64,000 nt of DNA from Sporosarcina aquimarina (GCF_023715615.1 NZ_JAMBOM010000002.1:310001-374000); one strand, 5' to 3'; positions 7,785 through 17,107 are shown, counted from the stretch's first letter. Made by a program: numbers and translations. Notes: generated by a model not told the origin, from the sequence alone.

Positions 7785-8357
7785 TTAGTTTAAAACTTTC
7801 ACCCGTACGGATTTTCGTCCCCACTGGATCGCTTTACTATGTGATGCCATGAATACGTCGATACGATTTCCTTTGATAGCACCGCCAATGTCTCCAGCAA
7901 CTGCATATCCGTAACCTTCGACGTGTACTTTAGATCCTAGTGGGATCACTAGTGGATCTACTGCGATTACTTTCAATGAAGGATTCTTTTTCAAGTTGAG
8001 TCCTGTTTTTGTAATTCCAGAACAACCTTTACAAGAAGCCGTATATGCTGATGAGTTCGCCATGAACTCCTTTTTCACAGTGTCATTGTCTGAACGTGAT
8101 GGCTTTTTAGCCGGTTTCTTTGAAGCTGTTGTTGTACCACCGCTTACTAATTTCAATGTTTGGTTCGGGTAAATCACTGAAGATTTGATACCGTTCCATT
8201 TCATTAAGTTGTTAACAGAAACATTGTGCATCCGTGAAATCTTATATAGTGTGTCGCCTTTTTTCACTTTGTACGTAGACGCTGCTGCTGAACTTTCATG
8301 TGTTCCACTGACCATTAGTGCCGTAGCTAAGATAAACGTGAAAATTAGTTTCTTCAA
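7785..8357 (-). CDS. Secreted LysM + 3D domain cell-wall protein (YocH-like)
   Basis: The 190-residue product has a signal peptide (about 1-25, ending near SSAAA), one LysM peptidoglycan-binding domain (YKVKKGDTLYKISRMHNVSV, about 29-48, to NQTLKLV) and a C-terminal 3D domain with the three aspartates in VIAVDPLVIPLG, GDIGG and RIDVF. This is the architecture of Bacillus subtilis YocH, a muralytic protein that acts on peptidoglycan. TTG at 8357 follows GGAGCGGAG. Upstream at 8407-8423 a perfect WalR box lies in the position expected for control by the WalRK cell-wall system, which also controls yocH. It is monocistronic and divergent from the GntR gene. Confidence 0.88.
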   Translation of the reverse strand: MKKLIFTFILATALMVSGTHESSAAASTYKVKKGDTLYKISRMHNVSVNNLMKWNGIKSSVIYPNQTLKLVSGGTTTASKKPAKKPSRSDNDTVKKEFMANSSAYTASCKGCSGITKTGLNLKKNPSLKVIAVDPLVIPLGSKVHVEGYGYAVAGDIGGAIKGNRIDVFMASHSKAIQWGRKSVRVKVLN

Positions 8358-8406
8358 AAGCTCCGCTCCCTTGTTTTTAAGTCTGTGTATAGGTTAACAG
8401 CCCAAT

Positions 8407-8423
8407 ATTACAGAAAGATTACA
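8407..8423 (-). promoter_or_regulatory. WalR (YycF) binding site
   Basis: On the minus strand the sequence is TGTAAT-CTTTC-TGTAAT, an exact match to the known WalR direct repeat (two hexamers, five-base spacer). It ends 50 bases before the start of the LysM-3D gene. A TATACA about 15 bases downstream of the second repeat could be the -10 element. Confidence 0.75.
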
Positions 8424-8555
8424 GCTAACCACCATTCGCGTTACAATTAAAAGGTGATTATTACAGTTGTCGCAAAGATTCATCTCAAGTTGTTCACTCT
8501 CGCAGGAAAGTAATGTATAGTAGAATTAGAAAGTCAAATCAGGACGGTGAACGGA

Positions 8556-9215
8556 ATGCCAATACCTCAAAATCATACAAAACCAGCTCGTCAAACTGCA
8601 AAAGAAAGCGCATTCAACCAGCTCCAACAATGGATTATTGATGGGACGTTGAAGCCCGGAGAGAAATTAATCGATAGCGAACTAGCTCAAGCTCTTGGCG
8701 TGAGCCGAACACCCATACGTGAATCCCTTCAACTTTTGGAGGTTCAAGGGTTCGTTAAAATGTATCCCGGAAAAGCCACCCAAGTCACGGAAGTCGAACG
8801 GGATTCCATCAATGATTTGTTGCCACCTCTAGCTGCGATGCAAGCGCTTGCTGCTGAGTTAGCTGCACCTACTATTTCAAAAGAGACGATTGATGTGTTG
8901 AGTAGCCTTAACAAAGAATTTGCTGAAGCTGTACGAAGCGAAGACTATTTTACAGCATTAAAAATTGATGAATCTTTCCACCAAGTCATCGTTGACGCTG
9001 CAGCAAACACGTATATCACATCGATTACGTCTTCACTTCAAGTGCACGTTAGACGACTTTTCTTCCATAACTCCATCATTTTGACAGAGCAGTCCATTGA
9101 TGAACATGAAGAAATAATCAATATGTTAAAAAACAATCGCGCTGACCAAGCTTCAGCTATCATGCGAGGGAATTGGCTACGTGCTATCAACGAATTTCAG
9201 TCGCTGAACAACTAA
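8556..9215 (+). CDS. GntR-family (FadR/FCD subfamily) transcriptional regulator
   Basis: A 219-residue regulator with an N-terminal winged helix (about 15-80: ESAFNQLQQWIIDGTLKPGE, then LAQALGVSRTPIRESLQLLE) and a C-terminal all-helical FCD ligand-binding domain (about 90-210) with a histidine in DESFHQVIVDAA and later HEEIINML, as needed for metal-assisted acid binding in this family. These proteins usually sense carboxylic acids. ATG at 8556 is preferred, six bases after AGGACGGTG; a GTG nine bases earlier is too close to it. No catabolic gene is next to it; the convergent BrnQ gene is a possible but unproved target. Confidence 0.88.
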   Translation: MPIPQNHTKPARQTAKESAFNQLQQWIIDGTLKPGEKLIDSELAQALGVSRTPIRESLQLLEVQGFVKMYPGKATQVTEVERDSINDLLPPLAAMQALAAELAAPTISKETIDVLSSLNKEFAEAVRSEDYFTALKIDESFHQVIVDAAANTYITSITSSLQVHVRRLFFHNSIILTEQSIDEHEEIINMLKNNRADQASAIMRGNWLRAINEFQSLNN

Positions 9216-9251
9216 AAACCGGTCTCCCTAATAGTTAGGGGACCGGTTTTT
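9214..9251. terminator. Bidirectional terminator between GntR gene and brnQ
   Basis: Stem AAAAACCGGTC-CCCTAA/TTAGGG-GACCGGTTTTT with A- and T-runs at both ends, between two convergent genes. Confidence 0.92.
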
Positions 9252-9290
9252 GGTTCTACCAATAGCTTTTGTAGCGCCATCTTGTAAAAA

Positions 9291-10664
9291 TTATTCTTCT
9301 GTGCTTAACGACCGTTTTGAGTTCATGCCTGTCACTCGAGCAATCACACCGAACACCACTATGACAATCAATGTAGGAATTAACCAACCTAGACCATTCT
9401 CATACAATGGAAGTACTTTTCCGTAGAACGCTGTAATCGGCTCGATCAGTTTCCCTAACTGTCCCCCTGGCAATGTATCTGCAAGAGCAGCCAACCCATC
9501 AAATACACTAATAAGCATAGCTACGATCGTAACCGCCACGTAAACAATACGTGCGTGACCAAAAAGTGGCGAAACAAATGTAAGGAGCATGAGCGTAATC
9601 GCAAGTGGATATAAAAATAGTAAAACTGGAACCGAATATGTAATGATGTTATTCAATCCGATATTCGAGACGATGAAACAGAAAACTGTAAATGTGGTGA
9701 CAATCACTTTGTAAGATAAAGCAGGAATGAGTGTGTGGAAATACTCGCCACATGCGGTCATTAGACCAATACTTGTCGTTAAACACGCAAGTAAAATGAC
9801 AACACCCAGCAATACAAGTCCGGCTTGTCCGAAATAATGAGTAGCAACAGACGTTAAAACTGCTCCTCCTGAATCCAAGACGCCAAGTGAACTAACACTA
9901 CTCGCGCCAAGATAAGCGATACCTACATATAAGATTCCTAAGAATCCTGCAGCAACAATTCCCGTCTTAAACGTAGCCGCGACAATCCCTTTTTTAGACT
10001 GCACGCCCATTGAGCGGACAATCGTAATGACGATAATTCCGAAGACTAGTGATGCCAAGGCATCCATTGTATTATAGCCTTCCGTAAACCCTTTCCCAAA
10101 TGCACCGGAAAGGTATGTACTGCTTGGTGTTTGGAATGATCCCATTGGTGAAAATAATGCGACAACTAACAAAACAAGTAACAAGATAATAATCGCTGGC
10201 GACAAAATCTTTCCGACCCGATCGGCAATCTTTTGTGGATTCAACGACAGCCAAATGGTAATTCCGAAAAACAATGCAGTAAATATTAGTCTCGGAATCA
10301 TTGGATCAGCCCCATTCAAGAATGGAGCAATCCCGATATCAAACGCAACAGCTCCTGTTCGTGGTGCTGCGAAAAATGGTCCAATTGTTAAATAGAGCGC
10401 CGATGTAAACAAAATAGCATATAGGGGATGAATGCGACTTGCGAGATCCTGCAAGTTGGCACTACCAGAAAAACCGATTGCTAGAATTCCTAGAAAAGGT
10501 AATCCAACCCCTGTAATGAGAAATCCGATGACTGCTGGCCAAAAATTTGTACCTGCTTCCTGACCAAGTTGAGCAGGGAAAATCAGATTGCCTGCGCCAA
10601 AGAAAAGTGCGAATAACATCGTTCCAATGACGACTAAAGATGAAAACGGTAACTTCCGATCCAT
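9291..10664 (-). CDS. brnQ: Branched-chain amino acid:cation symporter, LIVCS family
   Basis: A 457-residue polytopic membrane protein (about 12 helices) of the BrnQ/BraB family, which imports leucine, isoleucine and valine with Na+ or H+. The N-terminal signature MLFALFFGAGNLIFPAQLGQ (near residues 15-34) and the repeated glycine-rich helices are characteristic. ATG at 10664 has TAGGAGGT eight bases upstream; the frame stays open upstream but without a better start. It follows sbcC on the same strand after 124 bases that contain a hairpin. No T-box or CodY site is evident in that gap. Confidence 0.93.
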   Translation of the reverse strand: MDRKLPFSSLVVIGTMLFALFFGAGNLIFPAQLGQEAGTNFWPAVIGFLITGVGLPFLGILAIGFSGSANLQDLASRIHPLYAILFTSALYLTIGPFFAAPRTGAVAFDIGIAPFLNGADPMIPRLIFTALFFGITIWLSLNPQKIADRVGKILSPAIIILLLVLLVVALFSPMGSFQTPSSTYLSGAFGKGFTEGYNTMDALASLVFGIIVITIVRSMGVQSKKGIVAATFKTGIVAAGFLGILYVGIAYLGASSVSSLGVLDSGGAVLTSVATHYFGQAGLVLLGVVILLACLTTSIGLMTACGEYFHTLIPALSYKVIVTTFTVFCFIVSNIGLNNIITYSVPVLLFLYPLAITLMLLTFVSPLFGHARIVYVAVTIVAMLISVFDGLAALADTLPGGQLGKLIEPITAFYGKVLPLYENGLGWLIPTLIVIVVFGVIARVTGMNSKRSLSTEE

Positions 10665-10728
10665 ATTGAAATACCTCCTAAGCTGACTGAAAAACGTATG
10701 CGATATATTGCAGAACCTCATCATAAAC

Positions 10729-10754
10729 CGCGACTCCCAAAAAAGCAAGTCGCG
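10729..10754 (-). terminator. Possible terminator between sbcC and brnQ
   Basis: Stem CGCGACT/AGTCGCG with a 12-base loop between two genes of one strand. The trailing T-run is only three bases, so it may be a weak terminator or an RNA hairpin in the brnQ leader. Confidence 0.45.
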
Positions 10755-10787
10755 TTAGGAATAAATGAATAAAAATAGATAGATTTG

Positions 10788-13700
10788 TTAGTGGATATCG
10801 ATCCGGGTATAACTATGTCCTTCTTTTGTTTTTTCTACCCTCAAAACAGCTGGAAAGGCTTCTTTCAATTCAGAAACGTGAGAGATGACACCAATCATCC
10901 TGCCTGCTTTTTGTAAGTTGATAAGTGTATCAATCGCTTTTTGTAGGGATTCTTCATCCAATGAACCAAACCCCTCGTCGATGAACATGGTTTCTACTGA
11001 GATCGAGCCTTGGAAACTTTGAATCACATCAGCCATTCCAAGAGCTAGACTAAGAGATGCATTGAATTTCTCTCCACCTGAAAGTGTTTTCACATCACGA
11101 TTTTGCCCTGTGTACTCATCGTATACGTCTATTCCTAGACCACTTTGGCGGCCTCTACTTTCCTGACGATCACTTCGTAATAACTGGAATTGACCATTAG
11201 ACAATTCGCTTAACCTTCCATTTGCGGCATGAAGTATCCGTTCTAAGTATTCGGTTTGCAAATATCGCTCAAATGAAAGTTTACGCTCATTATTCCCTCG
11301 TACTAAGTCATGAAGTTCAGTCAATCGAGCACACTTTTGTTCCAGTCCGCTCTCGGTACCTATTAACTCCTTAAATTTCAAGTGCAGTTCGGCTGCGTTC
11401 TTTTCAAACTCAGACGCACGATGGAAGGCAGTTAGCGCTTGTTCGTAGGCATGCTTGTGCTGCTCAGTACGATCACGAAGTACTGCAAGATCCGCCTTTT
11501 GTTTCCCTGCCACAAGTTCCTGCAATTCAGAAATCGCTTGTTTAGTCGTCTCAATTTCAACGTCATACTCATTTATTTTTCGAGTGAGTTCAGCTAGTTG
11601 TTCAGATGATAGTTTGCTATTTTGGTACGCTGTCTCATCTTCAAAAACTGATTCCGTAATCGCTGCGTAAAATGACCTTGTCGCTTCTTGCTGCTTAACC
11701 GTTGCATCCTCAGTTGATCTTGACATATAGGTAACAGCTGTTTGAGCATTCGAGACCGCTTCCGTTGCGAACTGTCGCTGCTCTCTAGCTTGTTCCCATG
11801 ACTGTTCAAGCGCCATTTTATGTTTTTCTTCGTTTCTCATTTCCATTTGCAATGCTTGAATTGAGCGGACCTGTTCCGGAACAGACTTCAAGGATTCATC
11901 AAGAATTGCTTTTGCTTGTTTAAGTTCTGCACGGGTGACAAAGTCACTTTTTTCTTTTTCTACAATTGCTTGTTCGTCTGCAAATAACTGGTCAGCTGCT
12001 TCTTTGTATCGAAGTTTTAAAGTGGATAAATGATCACGATTGGACTTCAATTGACCAAGTTTTTTCTCCATGTGTTGTACGTGTTCTTTACTAATTAGTA
12101 ACGCATCAGAATTCGGTGTTCCCTCCAATTGCTGTTCAATTCTTGAAACTTCACTACGTTCACTTTCCAAATGCAAATCAGTAGCTCTATATTGTTCGTA
12201 CGCTTGCGTTGCTGTCTCTTTTTCGTACTCTAATTGTTCTTTAGTTAGCTGAGGCTCATGATGATTCAGTTGAACTGCCGGGTGGTGTGCGCTTCCGCAA
12301 ACTGGACATGGCATCCCTTCTTCCAAGGTCTCTGCGAGAAGGGCAGCTTGATTTGCTATCCACTGAGTTTCAGTTGCAACTGCTTGGCTACGGGTAGTTT
12401 CCATTCGCTCTTTTTTCAGTTGCAAATCAGCTGTCAGTTGCCGAATCGTATTAGTTCGTTCACTATGACGCGTCAGTAAATCAGCCTTGCTGCGTGCATC
12501 TGTTAGTTCATCCACTGTTTGTTCGTATCCTTCAGATTCAGACTCGAGTGTCTCTATTTTCAGCTTTAGGCTTTGGACATTGTCAATTTTCGCATGAACC
12601 GATGACTTCAACTTCTCAAGTTCTCGTTGTCCGATCTCAACGTGCTTCCGCAACGTGCAAATTTGCTTTTCTTTCTCTTCAATTTGGGTTACGTTTGGTA
12701 AAAAGTTTTGAAGGGTAATGAGTCGCTCCGAACTTTTTTGTCGTTCAGATTGTTTTTGCATTTCTTCATTAAAAACAGCTTCCACTTTAACGGCAGCTTC
12801 TTTTGCAGATTCTAGCCTCAACGTCGCTTGCTGTAATTCTTTCTGACGATTCTTCATATCATCAGTCGCTTCAACTAACCGTCTTTCACTTGGCTCTAGT
12901 TGAACAGCCTGCTCTGCTTTTTGGAGTCGTACTCGATCAGCAGATAGTTCAGTTTCACGTGATGTCAACAGTTGCATTGTGCTTATTTTTCGTTCTAAGT
13001 GTTCAAATTGCGTGTTAAGTGCAGTCCCGTTATAGAAAGCTTGCTGAGCTTTTTCATGTTCTTCATATGCACTTCGGTACTGTGCATCGCTTTCATCAGC
13101 TGCAGTTTTGTAATGATTACGTTCTTGCTCCAGCCCTTCCATTAAACGTGTTGGATGGATGGAATCGGCCTGAAGTGCTTCAAAAAGGGATGATTCTCGC
13201 TTTGGAAGACTCGAAGGCAACTGACGGATAATTTGTTCCATCGAAAGACGTGCTGTGTTCAGCTCACTCATAGCAAAGTCTTTTCTCTTTTTTAAAATCT
13301 CCGCCATTTCTCGATAATGTTCAGTTTTAAAAATTTTCCGCAAAATCGTTTCTTTGTTTTCGGTATCAGACGTTAAAAATTTCCGAAACTCACCTTGAGG
13401 CAACATCACGATTTGGCTAAATTGCGCTATCGTAAACCCGATAAGTTCTTCAATCTTCTTATTCACTTCGGAAACAATTTGACGATCTACAGCAGGTATT
13501 TCTCCTTCGTCTGTTTCTTGAAAAAATTCTGTACGCCCGCTGGTTTCACTCTTATTTCCCTTTTTTGTATAAGGAACTTGGCGAAATACACGATACGCAC
13601 GATCTTGAATAACAAATTCTAACTCGACTGCAGTCTGCAAATCGTTTTGTGCAAAATCACTTCTCAGTGCCCGGATATCAGTCCGGTCTTCGCCACTAGC

Positions 13701-13865
13701 CTGTCCATATAAGGCAAAACAAATTGCATCAAATATTGTGGTTTTGCCAGCACCAGTTGCACCTGATACCGCAAATAATCCGTGCTCTTTAAGAATCGTA
13801 AAGTCAATTGTTTCTGTTCCCCGGTAAGGGCCAAATGCCGTCATCGTTAATCGTGTCGGTCTCAT
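10788..13865 (-). CDS. sbcC: Exonuclease SbcCD, ATPase subunit
   Basis: A 1025-residue SMC-like ATPase. The N-terminal ABC half has Walker A GATGAGKTT (about 36-44) and the Q-loop region AQFSQIVMLPQGEF. Two long coiled coils are joined by a zinc hook CPVC near residue 500. The C-terminal half carries the signature LSGGEKFNASLSLALG and Walker B MFIDEGFGSLDEE. With SbcD it forms the Mre11-Rad50-type nuclease that cuts hairpins and protein-blocked DNA ends. Its ATG overlaps the sbcD stop by four bases (ATGA), so the pair is translationally coupled. Length is normal and no disruption is seen. Confidence 0.96.
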   Translation of the reverse strand: MRPTRLTMTAFGPYRGTETIDFTILKEHGLFAVSGATGAGKTTIFDAICFALYGQASGEDRTDIRALRSDFAQNDLQTAVELEFVIQDRAYRVFRQVPYTKKGNKSETSGRTEFFQETDEGEIPAVDRQIVSEVNKKIEELIGFTIAQFSQIVMLPQGEFRKFLTSDTENKETILRKIFKTEHYREMAEILKKRKDFAMSELNTARLSMEQIIRQLPSSLPKRESSLFEALQADSIHPTRLMEGLEQERNHYKTAADESDAQYRSAYEEHEKAQQAFYNGTALNTQFEHLERKISTMQLLTSRETELSADRVRLQKAEQAVQLEPSERRLVEATDDMKNRQKELQQATLRLESAKEAAVKVEAVFNEEMQKQSERQKSSERLITLQNFLPNVTQIEEKEKQICTLRKHVEIGQRELEKLKSSVHAKIDNVQSLKLKIETLESESEGYEQTVDELTDARSKADLLTRHSERTNTIRQLTADLQLKKERMETTRSQAVATETQWIANQAALLAETLEEGMPCPVCGSAHHPAVQLNHHEPQLTKEQLEYEKETATQAYEQYRATDLHLESERSEVSRIEQQLEGTPNSDALLISKEHVQHMEKKLGQLKSNRDHLSTLKLRYKEAADQLFADEQAIVEKEKSDFVTRAELKQAKAILDESLKSVPEQVRSIQALQMEMRNEEKHKMALEQSWEQAREQRQFATEAVSNAQTAVTYMSRSTEDATVKQQEATRSFYAAITESVFEDETAYQNSKLSSEQLAELTRKINEYDVEIETTKQAISELQELVAGKQKADLAVLRDRTEQHKHAYEQALTAFHRASEFEKNAAELHLKFKELIGTESGLEQKCARLTELHDLVRGNNERKLSFERYLQTEYLERILHAANGRLSELSNGQFQLLRSDRQESRGRQSGLGIDVYDEYTGQNRDVKTLSGGEKFNASLSLALGMADVIQSFQGSISVETMFIDEGFGSLDEESLQKAIDTLINLQKAGRMIGVISHVSELKEAFPAVLRVEKTKEGHSYTRIDIH

Positions 13866-15022
13866 AATGCTTCTCCCCTCTTATTGAACAGCTCCTGCAA
13901 TACTTCATCCACAATTGTTTGCGTTTCCTGATCAGGTGCTGCCCCAGTGATTTCCTCATAAAATGCTTGGAATAACGCACAATCATCCAACCGTTCGATA
14001 TCTGAAACCCGAGATGTCGCTTGTTCAGGAAGTGAACGATTCACTACACGTTCCACATGCATGGCATTCGGAAACACGGAACGGACTTTTTCCATAGGAA
14101 ATAACACCGGAGCTTCATCCAAAAGTTTTACGAACACATAATCTTCACTAGGTTCCTCTAGCAACAGATCTGCCATAGTGGCTTTAACCGTTCGTATATC
14201 TCGATTTTGGATTAAAACCCTCTTTTCAACCTCAATTGCACCTTTTTCGTCCAGATCGATTACTAAAAATCCTTTATGATGATTCTCTTCGGATATTGAA
14301 TACTTCATTGGCGACCCAGAATAACGGATTTGTTCTGTTCCCGTAAAGTGTGCTTGATGCAAATGTCCTAACGCCGTGTAATGAAAGTGTTTAAACAAAT
14401 CTGCAGATACATATTCAGCTCCGCCAATCGATAGCGGACGTTCAGAATCACTCGTATTTTCTTCCGGCTCCCCAAGAGGTGTAACGAATGCGTGAGCAAT
14501 TGCAACATGACGAATGGAAGGATTCAGCTCTCCATATTGCTGAATAACAGTCTCCATCGCACGATGATGGCTGTCAACTCTTTCATCTTTTGACAAGTTG
14601 CGGATAACGGATGGATCTGCAAACGGAATCAGATGAAATTGCACGGGGCCAAACTCATCTTCAACTTGTACAGTAGTCCCTCCCCCCTGTTCAGAAGGTT
14701 TTCCGACTATATGGAGACCATTCGCTTGCATGAGACGACTTCCAAATTGTAGCCGTGCTGGACTATCATGATTTCCCGCAATCGCAAGAACTGGTGTCTT
14801 GTAGTCAACCGTTAACTTCCAAAGCAATTCATCTAACAAACTTACAGCCTCTGCAGGCGGCACGGAGCGGTCATAAAGATCACCAGCTATAATGACGACG
14901 TCAGGGTTCTCCTCTTTAACTGCATTGGTAAACTGATTTAACACAAAACGTTGTTCTTCAATGAGCGATACACCTTGCAACACTTTGCCAAGATGCCAAT
15001 CAGCTGTATGGAATATTTTCAT
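13862..15022 (-). CDS. sbcD: Exonuclease SbcCD, nuclease subunit
   Basis: The 386-residue calcineurin-like phosphoesterase opens MKIFHTADWHLGKVLQG and shows the metal-binding series DxH (8-10), GDLYDR (about 48-53), GNHDSP (about 84-89) and GHLHQ. It is the Mn2+-dependent endo/exonuclease subunit of SbcCD. ATG at 15022 is used, about ten bases after GAGGGG; an upstream TTG would overlap that site. sbcC follows in the same operon with ATGA overlap. Upstream lies the divergent manganese-transporter promoter region. Confidence 0.96.
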   Translation of the reverse strand: MKIFHTADWHLGKVLQGVSLIEEQRFVLNQFTNAVKEENPDVVIIAGDLYDRSVPPAEAVSLLDELLWKLTVDYKTPVLAIAGNHDSPARLQFGSRLMQANGLHIVGKPSEQGGGTTVQVEDEFGPVQFHLIPFADPSVIRNLSKDERVDSHHRAMETVIQQYGELNPSIRHVAIAHAFVTPLGEPEENTSDSERPLSIGGAEYVSADLFKHFHYTALGHLHQAHFTGTEQIRYSGSPMKYSISEENHHKGFLVIDLDEKGAIEVEKRVLIQNRDIRTVKATMADLLLEEPSEDYVFVKLLDEAPVLFPMEKVRSVFPNAMHVERVVNRSLPEQATSRVSDIERLDDCALFQAFYEEITGAAPDQETQTIVDEVLQELFNKRGEAL

Positions 15023-15217
15023 AGTTAGTTCGCCCCTCTTCAATTCATTCTTCCTTTAGTGTAACGGAGAATGAGCGTTCACTCCAACGCAAACAGGACA
15101 TCTCGTAGGAGATGCCCCTGTCGCGGTAGCATATTATCAATCAAACACTCTACAGAGTCCAGGAACACATTTTTTTGCAAAAATAACAACCACTCAAAAT
15201 AATCTGGGTTTTTACTC

Positions 15218-15246
15218 TTTACATGCTATCACACATAGAATATACT
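15218..15246 (+). promoter_or_regulatory. Promoter P1 of the manganese transporter operon
   Basis: TTTACA (15218-15223) and TATACT (15241-15246) are separated by exactly 17 bases, a near-consensus SigA promoter. The first MntR-like box starts six bases after the -10, over the predicted start of transcription, so bound repressor would block it. Confidence 0.75.
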
Positions 15247-15251
15247 ATTAA

Positions 15252-15271
15252 AAGTTGCACATGGGAAACTT
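15252..15271 (+). promoter_or_regulatory. MntR-like operator, box 1
   Basis: AAGTTGCACATGGGAAACTT, with AAGTT/AACTT arms, resembles the TTTGCnnnnGGGAAAC pattern of Bacillus MntR sites. It repeats exactly at 15398. Confidence 0.7.
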
Positions 15272-15272
15272 A

Positions 15273-15292
15273 AAGTTGCACTCAGGAAACAT
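15273..15292 (+). promoter_or_regulatory. MntR-like operator, box 2 (diverged)
   Basis: AAGTTGCACTCAGGAAACAT matches box 1 at 16 of 20 positions and begins 21 bases after it, two helical turns, so repressor dimers could bind side by side on one face. Confidence 0.6.
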
Positions 15293-15364
15293 ATTGATGT
15301 ATTCTACTAGTAAGAACTCTTTCGAAACACAATGCATAATGTAAAAAAATAAGTAAACCCGCTT

Positions 15365-15392
15365 TTGCTTTAACAAGGAGAGCCGATATTAT
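15365..15392 (+). promoter_or_regulatory. Possible second promoter P2 of the manganese operon
   Basis: TTGCTT (15365-15370) and TATTAT (15387-15392) with a 16-base spacer. The identical MntR-like box 3 begins six bases after this -10, as box 1 does after P1. Confidence 0.5.
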
Positions 15393-15397
15393 ACAAA

Positions 15398-15417
15398 AAG
15401 TTGCACATGGGAAACTT
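15398..15417 (+). promoter_or_regulatory. MntR-like operator, box 3
   Basis: All 20 bases equal box 1. It ends about 11 bases before the ribosome binding site of the ATPase gene. Confidence 0.7.
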
Positions 15418-15444
15418 TACTTTATCAGTTCAGGAGGAATTGGA

Positions 15445-16188
15445 ATGACAGAATCGATCACTGCGAGTAACATTTCCGTTTCATATTCAGGAAAGCAAGT
15501 CGTTAGCAATGTTTCATTTACTTTCGAACCCGGCAGTTTAATCGGGATTTTAGGACCGAATGGAGCGGGTAAATCCACTTTGATGAAAGCAATGCTGGGA
15601 TTAATAAAGAAAAACAGTGGTGCTACACAAATCGGTTCGGAATCGATTGATAAGGTGCGAAAGCTAATTGCATACGTCCCACAACGTTCAAACATCGATT
15701 GGAATTTTCCAATTGTTGTAAAAGATACAGTGCTCCTCGGTACGTATCCAAAGCTTGGATTATTTCACCGACCTAGCAAAGCGGATAAAGCTTGGGCTAT
15801 GGAATGTCTAAAACAAGTAGGTATGCAAGATTTTGCTGATCGTCAAATCGGTGAATTGTCAGGAGGTCAACAACAGAGGGTTTTTCTAGCGAGAGCTCTG
15901 GCACAAAAAGCAGATTACTTCTTCCTGGATGAACCATTCGTTGGAATTGACGTTTCAAGTGAAGAAGTGATCATCGGTATTTTAAGAAAGCTCAAAGATG
16001 CAGGTAAGACCGTGCTAGTCGTACACCACGACTTATCTAAGGTGAAAAGTTATTTTGATGACTTGATTTTGATGAATAACGTATTAATCGATGCAGGGCC
16101 GGTTGAGCAAGTATTCCGTGAAAAGAACATGACACGTGCTTATGAACGACCGATGACAATGTTTGATGATTTGGAGGTTCAAATGTAA
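15445..16188 (+). CDS. mntB: Manganese ABC transporter, ATP-binding subunit
   Basis: A 247-residue ABC ATPase with Walker A GPNGAGKST (37-45), the Q-loop in YVPQRSNIDWNFP (78-89, a tryptophan context typical of Mn/Zn importers), signature LSGGQQQR (138-145) and Walker B FFLDEP (159-164). It energises uptake of Mn2+ together with the next two genes. ATG follows AGGAGG by six to eight bases. Three MntR-like boxes upstream support manganese rather than zinc. The order ATPase-permease-binding protein is that of staphylococcal mntABC; the symbol here follows Bacillus use. Confidence 0.88.
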   Translation: MTESITASNISVSYSGKQVVSNVSFTFEPGSLIGILGPNGAGKSTLMKAMLGLIKKNSGATQIGSESIDKVRKLIAYVPQRSNIDWNFPIVVKDTVLLGTYPKLGLFHRPSKADKAWAMECLKQVGMQDFADRQIGELSGGQQQRVFLARALAQKADYFFLDEPFVGIDVSSEEVIIGILRKLKDAGKTVLVVHHDLSKVKSYFDDLILMNNVLIDAGPVEQVFREKNMTRAYERPMTMFDDLEVQM

Positions 16189-17045
16189 TGGAATTTTTTC
16201 ATGATCTGATGAACTATGCATTTTTGCAAAAAGCATTTATCACTTCCGTAATGGTAGGGATTATTTGCGGTGCGATTGGCAGCTTCATTGTGTTAAGAGG
16301 AATGGCACTAATGGGAGATGCGATTTCTCACGCAGTCCTACCAGGTGTGGCGATTTCCTACATGCTCAGCATCAACTACTTCTATGGAGCGGTGTTAACC
16401 GGTGTCCTCACAGCATTTAGTATAGGCGCGATCAGTCAGAAAAGTCGCATTAAAAGTGACTCCGCAATCGGAATCGTCTTCTCTGCATTCTTCGCACTCG
16501 GAATCATTTTAATCACAAAAGCCCGTAGTGCCACCGACTTGACCCAAATCCTATTCGGTAATGTATTGTCCGTCAGAGATTCCGATATGTGGATCACGCT
16601 TGTCATCGGCGCTATCGTAATCGTAACGGTCGCACTGTTTTTCAAAGAGCTTCTCATTTCCAGTTTCGATGAAACAATGGCGGCTGCATATGGCCTAAAT
16701 ACAAGATTCATCCACTATGCGATCATGTTTTTACTGACGCTTGTAACAGTTGCATCCTTGCAAACGGTCGGTGTAATTCTTGTTGTTTCGATGCTCATCA
16801 CACCAGCGTCAGCAGCATACTTGTTAACAAACCGACTTTCTACGATGGTAGTGCTTGCATCTTTCTTCGGTGCATTATCAGCAGTCATCGGCTTGTATTT
16901 CAGTTTCTTGTATAACATGCCATCAGGACCGGTGATTGCACTAGCAACAACGTCTATATTCGTGTTAGCGTTCCTATTTTCACCGCAACAAGGTTTGGTC
17001 ACTCAGATGTTCAAGTCCCGTGGAAAACAAGACGCTGCAGCATAA
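16188..17045 (+). CDS. mntC: Manganese ABC transporter, permease subunit
   Basis: A 285-residue membrane protein with about eight helices, of the ABC-3 (ZnuB/MntB/SitC) family. The segment IVLRGMALMGDAISHAVLPGVA (near 32-53) is the family's cytoplasmic coupling region with the conserved G-D-x-x-S-H. Its ATG shares one base with the stop of the ATPase gene (TAATG), so the two are coupled. Bacillus subtilis has two permeases here; this operon has one, which would act as a homodimer. The C-terminus ends in a basic, probably cytoplasmic tail. Confidence 0.88.
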   Translation: MEFFHDLMNYAFLQKAFITSVMVGIICGAIGSFIVLRGMALMGDAISHAVLPGVAISYMLSINYFYGAVLTGVLTAFSIGAISQKSRIKSDSAIGIVFSAFFALGIILITKARSATDLTQILFGNVLSVRDSDMWITLVIGAIVIVTVALFFKELLISSFDETMAAAYGLNTRFIHYAIMFLLTLVTVASLQTVGVILVVSMLITPASAAYLLTNRLSTMVVLASFFGALSAVIGLYFSFLYNMPSGPVIALATTSIFVLAFLFSPQQGLVTQMFKSRGKQDAAA

Positions 17046-17107
17046 CACAGCACCGAGTTCCCCCGGTTCCAATAGCTAAATTATTATTTTTACAGAAGGA
17101 GAAGATT

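Noticed and set aside
10665..10787. T-box leader for brnQ
   Set aside because: No AGGGTGGNACCGCG block; only a simple hairpin.
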